Below are positions 41,826-50,155 of a DNA stretch of 64,000 nucleotides, one piece after another. Origin of the DNA: Nocardioides salarius. GTDB lineage: Bacteria; Actinomycetota; Actinomycetes; Propionibacteriales; Nocardioidaceae. The position numbers were made by a program, and so were the translations under genes. A model generated the notes under the pieces. That model had not been told where the DNA came from and searched no databases. It saw only the letters and a program-made list of their open reading frames with translations. The stretch is from NCBI RefSeq assembly GCF_016907435.1, contig NZ_JAFBBZ010000001.1:558001-622000 (forward strand). The letters run 5' to 3'. How positions within the stretch are numbered: the first letter of the stretch is position 1; the number at the start of each line of letters is the position of its first letter.

Positions 41826-43631
41826 GTGCGTGAGTTCTCCACGCCCCTGACCATCGAGGTCCCAGCGACGGGCAACCTGACCGACGACGTCGTCGCCAAC
41901 GCCGAGCAGGCACCCGACGCGGTCGTCTTCAGCCGCCCGGGCCACGACGGGGACGCCTGGCAGGACGTGACGGCCGCGGAGTTCCTCGCCGAGGTGCGCG
42001 GGGTGGCCAAGGGCCTGGTCGCGGCCGGTGTCGAGGTGGGCGACCGGGTCGCCCTGATCTCCAAGACCCGCTACGAGTGGACGCTGCTCGACTACGCGAT
42101 CTGGTTCGCCGGCGCGGTCACGGTGCCGGTCTACGAGACCTCCTCGCAGGAGCAGGTCGGGTGGATCCTCAGCGACTCGGGGGCCCGTGCCGTCGTGGCC
42201 GAGAGCGCCGAGCACGTCGCCCGGGTGAGCGCCGTGCGCTCCGAGCTCAGCGAGCTCAACCACCTGTGGTCCTTCGCCGACAACGCGGTCGAGGTGCTGA
42301 CCAGCCTGGGTGCCGACATCGACGACGCCGAGCTGGAGAAGCGGCGTACGAGCGCCACCCCGCTCGACCTGGCCACGCTCATCTACACCTCCGGCACCAC
42401 CGGGCGCCCCAAGGGCTGCATGCTCACCCACGCCAACTTCATGTTCGAGCTGGGTGTGGCCACCGACGAGCTCGACGCGCTCTTCGAGTCCGAGGGCGCC
42501 GCCACCCTGCTCTTCCTGCCGCTGGCCCACGTCTTCGCACGGATCATCCAGGTCGGCGCGGTCAAGAAGCGGGTCCGCCTCGGGCACAGCTCCGACATCA
42601 AGAACCTGCTCGCCGACCTCCAGGTCTTCCGGCCCACCTTCATCCTGGCGGTGCCGCGGGTCTTCGAGAAGGTCTTCAACACCGCCTCGCAGAAGGCGGC
42701 CGCCGAGGGCCGCGGCGCGATCTTCGACAAGGCCGCTGAGACCGCGATCGCCTGGTCGCGCGGCCAGGACAAGGGCCGCGTCCCGCTGCGGGTGCGGGCC
42801 GCGCACGCGGTCTTCTCGCGCCTGGTCTACGCCAAGCTGCGCGACGCGCTGGGCGGCAGGTGCGAGTTCGCCGTCTCGGGCGGGGCTCCCCTGGGCGAGC
42901 GCCTGGGCCACTTCTACCGCGGCATCGGCCTGAGCGTGCTCGAGGGCTACGGGCTGACCGAGACCACCGCTGCGCTGTGCGTGAACACCCCCGAGGCGAC
43001 GCGCATCGGCACCGTCGGGCGCCCGATGCCCGGCACCGCGGTGCGGGTGGCCGACGACGGCGAGCTGCTCTTCCGCGGCGGCCAGGTCTTCGCCGGCTAC
43101 TGGGACAACGAGCAGGCCACCGCCGAGACCCTCGAGGCCGACGGCTGGTTCCACAGCGGCGACGTGGGCGAGGTCGACGACGAGGGCTTCGTGCGCATCA
43201 CCGGTCGCAAGAAGGAGATCCTGGTGACCGCCGGGGGCAAGAACGTCGCCCCGGCGGTGCTCGAGGACCGCCTGCGCGCGCACCCGCTGGTCGACCAGTG
43301 CGTCGTCGTCGGTGACGGCCAGCCCTACATCGCGGCGCTGGTCACCCTCGACCGCGACGTGCTGCCGGGGTGGGCCGAGGCGCACGGCAAGCCGGCCGAC
43401 GCCGCCGAGCTCGTCGACGACGCCGAGCTGCGCGCCGAGATCGAGAAGGCCGTCGACGACGCCAACAAGGCGGTCTCGAAGGCCGAGTCGATCCGCAGGT
43501 TCGTGCTGCTGGCCGACGAGTGGACCGAGGAGGGCGGCCAGCTCACCCCCAGCCTCAAGCTCAAGCGCTCGGTGGTGATGCGCGAGCAGCGCACCCGCGT
43601 CGCGGAGCTGTACGCGGCTCCCCCGGCCTGA
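41826..43631 (+). CDS. fadD15: Long-chain acyl-CoA synthetase (FadD15-type)
   Basis: AMP-forming ligase of about 601 residues. LIYTSGTTGRPKGCMLTH is the P-loop; GYGLTETTA and WFHSGDVGEVDDEGFVRITGRKKEILVTAGGKNVAP are the adenylation and hinge motifs with the catalytic-Lys region. Size and AMP-binding layout match M. tuberculosis Rv2187. GTG 41826 has AAGGAGA at 41812-41818 as ribosome site; GTG 41805 overlaps that site and is less likely. It is the last backbone gene before the tad insert. Confidence 0.92.
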   Translation: MREFSTPLTIEVPATGNLTDDVVANAEQAPDAVVFSRPGHDGDAWQDVTAAEFLAEVRGVAKGLVAAGVEVGDRVALISKTRYEWTLLDYAIWFAGAVTVPVYETSSQEQVGWILSDSGARAVVAESAEHVARVSAVRSELSELNHLWSFADNAVEVLTSLGADIDDAELEKRRTSATPLDLATLIYTSGTTGRPKGCMLTHANFMFELGVATDELDALFESEGAATLLFLPLAHVFARIIQVGAVKKRVRLGHSSDIKNLLADLQVFRPTFILAVPRVFEKVFNTASQKAAAEGRGAIFDKAAETAIAWSRGQDKGRVPLRVRAAHAVFSRLVYAKLRDALGGRCEFAVSGGAPLGERLGHFYRGIGLSVLEGYGLTETTAALCVNTPEATRIGTVGRPMPGTAVRVADDGELLFRGGQVFAGYWDNEQATAETLEADGWFHSGDVGEVDDEGFVRITGRKKEILVTAGGKNVAPAVLEDRLRAHPLVDQCVVVGDGQPYIAALVTLDRDVLPGWAEAHGKPADAAELVDDAELRAEIEKAVDDANKAVSKAESIRRFVLLADEWTEEGGQLTPSLKLKRSVVMREQRTRVAELYAAPPA

Positions 43632-43717
43632 TCGGGCGACCGGCGCGGCGTGGCGCAGGTCACACCCTTTAACTGAGCGGTCCGGGCAAACCGGCCACAC
43701 GACCCCGGAGTCCTCCC

Positions 43718-43723
43718 TAGCAT
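43718..43723 (+). promoter_or_regulatory. Probable minus-10 box of the tad operon
   Basis: TAGCAT. A start near 43730 would leave a leader of about 90 bases before cpaB, which contains the hairpin GGGCGCAC-CT-GTGCGCCC at 43737-43754. A palindromic CCGG-GCAAA-CCGG lies upstream at 43682-43694. Confidence 0.4.
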
Positions 43724-43818
43724 TCCTCAGGGAGGCGGGCGCACCTGTGCGCCCGGGTCGACGGGCGGAGCATGGGGACCCCTCGCCAGTGCGACCGCCG
43801 ACGGGAGGAAGTGCACCG

Positions 43819-44568
43819 ATGGATCGTCGACGAGTGCTGCTCATCGCCGCTGCGGTCGTCGCAGCCCTGGGCACCGTGCTGGTGCTGGTCTACGTGCAGG
43901 GCGCCGACAACCGTGCCCGCGACGCCTACGAGACCACCGAGGTGCTGGTCGCGACCCAGCAGATCGAGCGCGGCGAGACGGTGGCGGCTGCCGCCGCCGG
44001 CGGCAAGCTGGCCCTCGAGCCGGTGGCCCGCGGGCAGATCCTCCCAGGCGCCCTGACCACCACCGAGGGCGTCGAGCAGGACGTGGCGATGATCGACATC
44101 TACCCCGGCGAGCAGGTGGTGCCCCAGAAGCTGGGTGCCAGTGCCGTCGAGGAGACGCGCCTGCAGATCCCCGACAAGGGCGACATGGCGATGTCGATCA
44201 ACCTCACCGATCCCGCCAGGGTCGCCGGCTTCGTCAATCCCGGCTCCGAGGTCGCGATCTTCGTCAACGGCACCGACGCCACCACCGCCCAGCCCTACAG
44301 CCGGGTGCTGCTGACCCGCGTCACCGTGATCGCGGTGGGCTCGACCACCCCCATCACCACCACGACCACGACGGCCGAGGGCCAGGGCGGCGAGCAGGTC
44401 GCCGAGACGCTGCCCCGCACCCTGATCACGCTCTCGGTCAGCCAGCCGCAGGTGCAGAAGGTGCTCCTGGGCCAGAGCCAGGGCGAGCTGTCGTTCGCGC
44501 TGCTCACCGAGGACTCGAAGGTCAGGCTGAGCCCGGCCACCACCCCGCAGAACCTCTTCCAGGGCTGA
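43819..44568 (+). CDS. cpaB: Flp pilus assembly protein CpaB/RcpC
   Basis: 249 residues with one N-terminal membrane helix (VLLIAAAVVAALGTVLVLVYV) and an outside SAF/RcpC domain. TTEVLVATQQIERGETV starts the SAF fold, and YPGEQVVPQKLG and GDMAMSINLTDPARVAGFVNPGSEVAIFV are the RcpC hallmarks. The family helps guide the pilus through or onto the envelope. ATG 43819 has GGGAGGA before it. It is the first gene of the tad operon, 59 bases from cpaE. Confidence 0.9.
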   Translation: MDRRRVLLIAAAVVAALGTVLVLVYVQGADNRARDAYETTEVLVATQQIERGETVAAAAAGGKLALEPVARGQILPGALTTTEGVEQDVAMIDIYPGEQVVPQKLGASAVEETRLQIPDKGDMAMSINLTDPARVAGFVNPGSEVAIFVNGTDATTAQPYSRVLLTRVTVIAVGSTTPITTTTTTAEGQGGEQVAETLPRTLITLSVSQPQVQKVLLGQSQGELSFALLTEDSKVRLSPATTPQNLFQG

Positions 44569-44627
44569 GCCGCAGCACCCCCGCCGGTTCCCCTCTCCCC
44601 CACGAAGCATCGAAGGAGGCAGCACCG

Positions 44628-45842
44628 ATGCCCGTCGTCACCGACCCGGAGGCCACAGTGGTCACCACCCTGCTCGGCGCGCTGCCGCCCGGCAGCCAGG
44701 GCGTCGACTCCGTCGAGCGGATGCGTGCCTGGCTCGACCTGCACCCCGACGAGTACGTCGTCGTGCTCGGGCCGCACCTCGACCTCGACGACGCCCTGAA
44801 GGTCTGCGAGGACCTGCGCACCACCCGGCCCACCGTCAGCGTCGTGCTGGTGCGCGCCGCGCTCGACACCGACGTGCTGACCCGGGCGATGCAGGCCGGC
44901 GCCCGCGACGTCGTGCCCGACGGCGACACCTCCGGCGTGGCCGCGGCCGTCGCGCGCGCCCGGGAGCTGCACGTGGCGCTGCGCGGGCCCACCGGGGCCC
45001 ACCAGCTGGGGCGGGTGGTCACCGTCTTCTCGCCCAAGGGCGGGGTCGGCAAGACCACCATGGCGGTCAACCTGGCGCTGGCGCTGGCCGACGGCGGCGC
45101 GCGCAGGGTCTGCCTGGTCGACCTCGACCTGGCCTTCGGCGACGTCGCGATCACCATGCAGCTCTTCCCCACCCACTCCATCGAGCACGCCATCGGCTCC
45201 GAGCACGACCTCGACGTCGAGCAGCTCGACGCCCTGCTCACCCGCCACGACAAGTCGCTGATGGTGCTCGCCGCACCCGCCCACCCCGACGCGCGCGAGC
45301 GGGTCACCCCGGCACTGGTCACCCGGGTGCTGCGCACCCTGCGCGAGTCCTTCGACCACGTGGTCGTCGACACCGCTCCCGCCTTCGACGAGCAGGTGCT
45401 GACCGCCCTCGACGAGACCGACGAGTGCGTCATCGTGGCCACCCTCGACGTGCCGACGCTCAAGAACGTCAAGGTGGCCCTCGAGACCCTCGACATGCTC
45501 GACATCGCCCGCGGGCACCGGCACCTGCTGCTCAACCGCGCCGACGACGCGGTGGGCATCGGCCCCGAGAAGGTCGAGGCCATCCTGGGCATGCCGATCG
45601 CCACCCAGGTCGGCTCCTCCATCGACATCGCGGCCTCGACGAACTCCGGCACGCCGCTCGTCGTGGACTCCCCCGACCACGCCGGCAGCACCGCGCTGCG
45701 CCGCTTCGCGGCCACCCTGTCGGGCGAGAGCGGGTCGGCGGCGCCGGGCCCGGACGCCGACGACGGGGCCGGCGGCCAGGAGCGCCCCGAGGGCACCGCG
45801 GGCCGGGGCCGGGCCCGCTTCCGGATGAGGAGACCAGGATGA
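44628..45842 (+). CDS. cpaE: CpaE/TadZ-like pilus localisation ATPase
   Basis: 404 residues. The N-terminal half is a receiver-like domain lacking a clear acidic pocket (YVVVLGPHLDLDDALKVCED to QAGARDVVPDGDTSGVAAAV). The C-terminal half is a MinD-type ATPase with VFSPKGGVGKTTMAVNLALAL (deviant Walker A) and LVDLDLAFGDVAITMQL. TadZ/CpaE proteins position the pilus machine at the pole. The Ser/Asp/Glu-rich tail is disordered. The stop overlaps cpaF (ATGA). Confidence 0.92.
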   Translation: MPVVTDPEATVVTTLLGALPPGSQGVDSVERMRAWLDLHPDEYVVVLGPHLDLDDALKVCEDLRTTRPTVSVVLVRAALDTDVLTRAMQAGARDVVPDGDTSGVAAAVARARELHVALRGPTGAHQLGRVVTVFSPKGGVGKTTMAVNLALALADGGARRVCLVDLDLAFGDVAITMQLFPTHSIEHAIGSEHDLDVEQLDALLTRHDKSLMVLAAPAHPDARERVTPALVTRVLRTLRESFDHVVVDTAPAFDEQVLTALDETDECVIVATLDVPTLKNVKVALETLDMLDIARGHRHLLLNRADDAVGIGPEKVEAILGMPIATQVGSSIDIAASTNSGTPLVVDSPDHAGSTALRRFAATLSGESGSAAPGPDADDGAGGQERPEGTAGRGRARFRMRRPG

Positions 45843-47290
45843 GCCTCTCCGACCGGCTGGCCGCCGCCCGCCGCGCCGGGGTCGACGTGGACGCCGACCC
45901 CGAGGACCCGACCACGCTGGTGCCGGGCGGACCGGTCGAGGCCGCTCGCCCCGCCGGCGCCGACGTCGTACCGGCACCCGCGGCCGCGCCCCGGCGCTCG
46001 CTGGGCGGGCGCGAGGACGACCGGATCGAGCAGCTCAAGGCCAGCGTGCACGCCGAGCTCGTCACGCAGCTCGGCCCGCACCTCTACGACGCCGACATGG
46101 ACACCGACGAGCTCGACCAGCGGGTCCGCTCCGTGCTCGCCGACGTGCTGGGCAAGCAGGACCGGCCGCTGTCGAGCAGCGACCGGCAGCGGGTCTCGCA
46201 GGAGATCAGCGACGACATCCTCGGCTACGGGCCGATCGAGCCCTACCTGCGCGACCCCGACGTCTCCGAGGTGATGGTCAACGGCCACGACTCGATCTGG
46301 CTGGAGAAGAGCGGGCGGCTGGTGCCGGCGAGCGCCAAGTTCGCCGACGAGGCCCACCTGCGCCGCACCATCGACAAGATCGTCTCCCGCATCGGTCGCC
46401 GCGTCGACGAGTCCTCGCCCATGGTCGACGCCCGGCTGCCCGACGGCAGCCGCGTCAACGCGGTGGTGCCGCCGCTGGCCGTCGACGGCTCGGCCCTGAC
46501 CATCCGCAAGTTCGCGGCCGACCCGCTGACCGTGGCCGACCTGGTCCGCTTCGGCTCGCTCTCCGACCAGACCGCCGGCTTCCTCGACGCGTGCGTGCGC
46601 GGACGGCTCAACGTGATCGTCTCGGGCTCCACCGGCGCCGGCAAGACCACCACCCTCAACGTGCTGAGCTCGTTCATCCCCGGCGACGAGCGAATCGTGA
46701 CGATCGAGGACGCCGCCGAGCTGCAGCTCAAGCAGGACCACGTGGTGCGCCTGGAGTCGCGCCCGGCCAACATCGAGGGCAAGGGCGCGGTCTCGATCCG
46801 CGACCTGGTCAAGAACAGCCTGCGGATGCGCCCCGACCGCATCATCGTCGGCGAGGTCCGCGACGCCTCGGCGCTCGACATGCTGCAGGCGATGAACACC
46901 GGCCACGACGGCTCCATCTGCACCCTGCACTCCAACGGCCCCCGCGACACGCTCTCGCGGATGGAGACGATGGTGCTGATGGCCGGCATGGACCTGCCGG
47001 TGCGCGCGATCCGCGAGCAGGTGGCCTCCGCGGTCGACCTGATCGTGCACCAGACCCGCTTCAAGGACGGCACCCGCCGCATCACCCACATCACCGAGGT
47101 GGAGCGGATGGAGGGCGACGTCATCACGCTGCAGGACATCTTCGTCTTCGACGGCTCGGCGGGCTTCGACCGTGACGGCCGCTCGCTGGGCCGGCTGCGC
47201 GCGACCGGGCTGCGTCCGAAGTTCCTGGAGAAGATGGCCTACGCCAACGTCACCGTCGACCCGCTGATCTTCGCCACGGACCGGATCTGA
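45839..47290 (+). CDS. cpaF: CpaF/TadA secretion ATPase
   Basis: Hexameric traffic ATPase powering Flp pilus assembly, 483 residues. IEPYLRDPDVSEVMVNGHDSIWLE is the N-terminal domain hallmark. NVIVSGSTGAGKTTTLN is Walker A, TIEDAAELQL the Asp box, and VRDASALDMLQAMNTGHDGS the Walker B/His region. The first 60 residues are a disordered lead. It starts with ATG overlapping the cpaE stop and its TGA overlaps the next ATG (TGATG), so the whole set is translationally coupled. Confidence 0.95.
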   Translation: MSLSDRLAAARRAGVDVDADPEDPTTLVPGGPVEAARPAGADVVPAPAAAPRRSLGGREDDRIEQLKASVHAELVTQLGPHLYDADMDTDELDQRVRSVLADVLGKQDRPLSSSDRQRVSQEISDDILGYGPIEPYLRDPDVSEVMVNGHDSIWLEKSGRLVPASAKFADEAHLRRTIDKIVSRIGRRVDESSPMVDARLPDGSRVNAVVPPLAVDGSALTIRKFAADPLTVADLVRFGSLSDQTAGFLDACVRGRLNVIVSGSTGAGKTTTLNVLSSFIPGDERIVTIEDAAELQLKQDHVVRLESRPANIEGKGAVSIRDLVKNSLRMRPDRIIVGEVRDASALDMLQAMNTGHDGSICTLHSNGPRDTLSRMETMVLMAGMDLPVRAIREQVASAVDLIVHQTRFKDGTRRITHITEVERMEGDVITLQDIFVFDGSAGFDRDGRSLGRLRATGLRPKFLEKMAYANVTVDPLIFATDRI

Positions 47291-49230
47291 TGCGCTCCCG
47301 GCACCCGCTCCTCCTGCTGCCGCTGCTGGGCCTGCTGGTCTGGGCGCTGCTGGTGCCCGTGCTGCTGGGAACCAGCCCCGCGACCGCGACGGGCACCGCC
47401 GGTGAGGGGGCGAGCATCTCGTACGCCGAGCCGACCGCCGACGGCGTCTCCCTGCTGGTCTCGGTGCCCGCCGACGCCGACGTCGACCCGGCCTCGGTGG
47501 CCGTGCAAGTCGGCGGAGCGAGCGTCGGCGCGCAGGCGGAGCCGGCCGGCTCCTCGAGCACGGTCCGGCGCAGCGCGGTGCTCGCCATCGACACCAGCAA
47601 CTCGATGTCGGGCGAGCGGTTCGAGGCGGCGCAGCAGGCCGCTCGCGACTTCCTCGCCCTGGTGCCCGACGACGTGCTGGTCGGCGTGGTCACCTTCGCC
47701 GGCGACGTGGCCACCCCGCAGGCACTCACCGCCGACCGCGACGCGGCCCGCACGGTCGTCGACGAGTTGACGCTGAGCCGCGGCACGGCCCTCCACGACG
47801 CCGTCCTGGCCGCGGTCGACCTGGCCGGCAGCGAGGGCCAGCGCACCGTGCTGGTGCTCTCCGACGGCGCCGACACCACCTCGACCCCGCTGGCCGAGGC
47901 CACCGCCGCGGTGGCCGCCTCCGGCATCGGCCTCGACGTCATCTCGCTGCAGGGCGCCAAGCCGACCCTGCGCGAGCTCGCCGAGGCCGGCGAGGGTCGC
48001 GTCGTGCCGGCGACGAGCCAGGCGCTGGCGGCCGCCTTCGCCGCGGAGGCCGACGCCCTCGACCGACAGCTGCTGGTCACCGCCGCCGTGCCCGGCGACC
48101 TGGGCGCCACCGAGCAGACCGTGCGGGTCACCCTCGACTCGCCCACCGGACCCGTCGTCGCCGAGGCGTTCGTGCCGGTCGCCGAGTCGGTCGCCGGCGG
48201 CACCGGCGTCGACGACCTCGTGCGCAGCGACAACGGGTGGAGCGCGCCCGGCTGGACCATGTGGGCGGGCGTGCTGGCCCTCGGAGCCGGGCTCGTGGCG
48301 CTCGCCGTGCTCCTGGTGCCACGGCGCCAGGTGGCCGCCGGCCCTGCCGAGCGCGTCGAGCAGTACGCCGCCGCCACCGGTCGCCCCGGCTCCTCGGCCG
48401 CCGCACCGGCCCGGGTCGACCCCGAGCAGGCGCTGGCCCAGGCCAAGGAGGCGGCCGGGCAGGTGCTGCGCCGCAGCCGCGGCCTCGAGGCCCGCATCGC
48501 CGCCCGGCTCGAGAGCGCCGGCAGCCAGCTGAAGGCCCCCGAGTGGCTGCTGGTCCACGTCGGCATCGTCGTCGGCGCAGGGCTCCTGGGCCTGCTGCTC
48601 GGCGGCGGCAGCCTGGGAGTCGCGCTGCTCCTCGTCGTGCTCGGCCTGCTCGGGCCCTGGCTCTACCTGGGCCTGCGGAGCTCGCGCCGCCGCAAGAAGT
48701 TCAACGAGCTGCTGCCCGAGACCCTCGGGCTGATCTCGGGGTCGCTGTCCGCCGGCCTGTCGCTGAGCCAGTCGGTCGACACGGTGGTCCGCGAGGGCCA
48801 GGAGCCGATCGCCGGCGAGTTCCGCCGCGTGCTCGCCGAGACCCGCCTGGGCGTCACCCTCGAGGAGGCGCTCGAAGGGGTGGCCGAGCGCTTCGACAGC
48901 AAGGACTTCGAGTGGGTGGTGATGGCGATCCGCATCCAGCGCCAGGTCGGCGGCAACCTTGCCGAGCTGCTCGACACCGTCGCCGGGACGATGCGCGAGC
49001 GGGCCTACATCCGCCGGCAGGTCTCCGCGCTCGCGGCCGAGGGCAAGCTGTCGGCGTACGTGCTGGGCGGCCTGCCGCCGCTCTTCCTGGCGTACCTCTT
49101 CCTCACCCAGCGCGACTACGTGATGGTGCTCTTCACCGACCCCCGGGGGCTGGTCATGCTCGTCGGGGCGGGCCTGTGGCTGGCCATCGGCGCGTTCTGG
49201 ATGAGCAAGCTGATCAAGGTGGAGGTCTGA
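47290..49230 (+). CDS. tadB: Fusion of von Willebrand A domain and TadB platform protein
   Basis: 646 residues, about twice the usual TadB. A signal-like helix (LLLLPLLGLLVWALLVPVLLG) leads to a von Willebrand A domain (about 95-260) with the MIDAS motif DTSNSMSGE, then LSRGTALHDAV and LVLSDGADTT. A membrane helix at about 317-340 leads to the T2SSF domain (about 425-620: LPETLGLISGSLSAGLSLSQ, GGNLAELLDTVAGTMRER). The von Willebrand part is predicted to be outside and metal-dependent, so the platform protein may sense or bind adhesion targets. It is coupled to cpaF and tadC. Confidence 0.9.
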   Translation: MRSRHPLLLLPLLGLLVWALLVPVLLGTSPATATGTAGEGASISYAEPTADGVSLLVSVPADADVDPASVAVQVGGASVGAQAEPAGSSSTVRRSAVLAIDTSNSMSGERFEAAQQAARDFLALVPDDVLVGVVTFAGDVATPQALTADRDAARTVVDELTLSRGTALHDAVLAAVDLAGSEGQRTVLVLSDGADTTSTPLAEATAAVAASGIGLDVISLQGAKPTLRELAEAGEGRVVPATSQALAAAFAAEADALDRQLLVTAAVPGDLGATEQTVRVTLDSPTGPVVAEAFVPVAESVAGGTGVDDLVRSDNGWSAPGWTMWAGVLALGAGLVALAVLLVPRRQVAAGPAERVEQYAAATGRPGSSAAAPARVDPEQALAQAKEAAGQVLRRSRGLEARIAARLESAGSQLKAPEWLLVHVGIVVGAGLLGLLLGGGSLGVALLLVVLGLLGPWLYLGLRSSRRRKKFNELLPETLGLISGSLSAGLSLSQSVDTVVREGQEPIAGEFRRVLAETRLGVTLEEALEGVAERFDSKDFEWVVMAIRIQRQVGGNLAELLDTVAGTMRERAYIRRQVSALAAEGKLSAYVLGGLPPLFLAYLFLTQRDYVMVLFTDPRGLVMLVGAGLWLAIGAFWMSKLIKVEV

Positions 49231-49231
49231 G

Positions 49232-50155
49232 ATGGTGGTGCTGCTCCTCCTCGGCGTCGTGATGATCGCCGCCGCCCTGGTGCTGCTGGCAGCCGCGACC
49301 ACCAGTGACGCCGAGGCCAGCGGGGTCGGCAGGTCGCTGGCGGTGCTGCAGGCGATGACCGACGCGCCCGAGGAGCTGACCGACGAGGTCGACCGGCCGT
49401 TCTCCGAGCGGGTCCTCGAGCCCCTGCAGGCCCGGGCCCTGGCGGTCGGCCGCCGGCTCTCCGGCGCCGACTCCGCCGACCGGGTGCGCCGCAAGCTCGA
49501 CCTCGCGGGCAACCCCCGCGGCTGGGACGTCGACCGGGTGGTCTCCGGCAAGGTGGTCGGCGCGGTCGCCGGCCTGGTCGCCGGCGTCGTCCTGGCGCTG
49601 CTGCTCGGGCTCTCGACACCCACGTTCATCGTCGCCGTGGTCGCCGGGCTCGTGCTGGGCTTCTTCTCGCCAGGGCTGTACCTCTACCAGAAGGCCTACG
49701 ACCGCACCCAGCGGATCACCCGCGACCTGCCCGACGCCATCGACCTGATGACGATCAGCGTCGAGTCGGGCCTCGGCTTCGACGCCGCGGTGCAGCAGGT
49801 GGCCCGCAACACCGAGGGCCCGGTGGCCGAGGAGTTCGCGCGGGTGCTGCGCGAGATGCAGATCGGCCAGGGCCGCTCCGATGCACTGCGCGCGATGGCC
49901 GAGCGCACCGACGTCGCCGACCTCAAGTCCTTCGTCAGCGCGATGGTGCAGGCCGACTCGTTCGGCATCCCGGTGGCGCAGGTGCTGCGCATCCAGGCCC
50001 AGGAGATGCGGGTCAAGCGCCGCCAGCGCGCGGAGGAGAAGGCCCAGCAGGTGCCGGTCAAGATCACGGTGCCGCTGATCTTCTTCATCCTGCCCTGCCT
50101 CTTCGTGGCCGTGATGGGCCCGGCGGCGATCGGGATCATGGATGGTCTGGGATGA
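49232..50155 (+). CDS. tadC: TadC platform protein
   Basis: 307-residue inner-membrane T2SSF protein, the usual partner of TadB. An N-terminal helix is followed by two helices in the middle (VSGKVVGAVAGLVAGVVLALLLGL and TFIVAVVAGLVLGFFSPGLYLY). The T2SSF core has LPDAIDLMTISVESGLGFDAAVQQVA and FGIPVAQVLRIQAQEMR, and a last helix PLIFFILPCLFVAVMGPAAIGI closes it. The ATG at 49232 directly follows the TadB stop. Its end overlaps the next gene by 14 bases. Confidence 0.93.
   Translation: MVVLLLLGVVMIAAALVLLAAATTSDAEASGVGRSLAVLQAMTDAPEELTDEVDRPFSERVLEPLQARALAVGRRLSGADSADRVRRKLDLAGNPRGWDVDRVVSGKVVGAVAGLVAGVVLALLLGLSTPTFIVAVVAGLVLGFFSPGLYLYQKAYDRTQRITRDLPDAIDLMTISVESGLGFDAAVQQVARNTEGPVAEEFARVLREMQIGQGRSDALRAMAERTDVADLKSFVSAMVQADSFGIPVAQVLRIQAQEMRVKRRQRAEEKAQQVPVKITVPLIFFILPCLFVAVMGPAAIGIMDGLG

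Noticed and set aside
43680..43818. c-di-GMP (GEMM) riboswitch upstream of the tad operon
   Set aside because: GGGCAAACCGG resembles part of the motif, but the required GACGCAAAGCC-like segment is absent.
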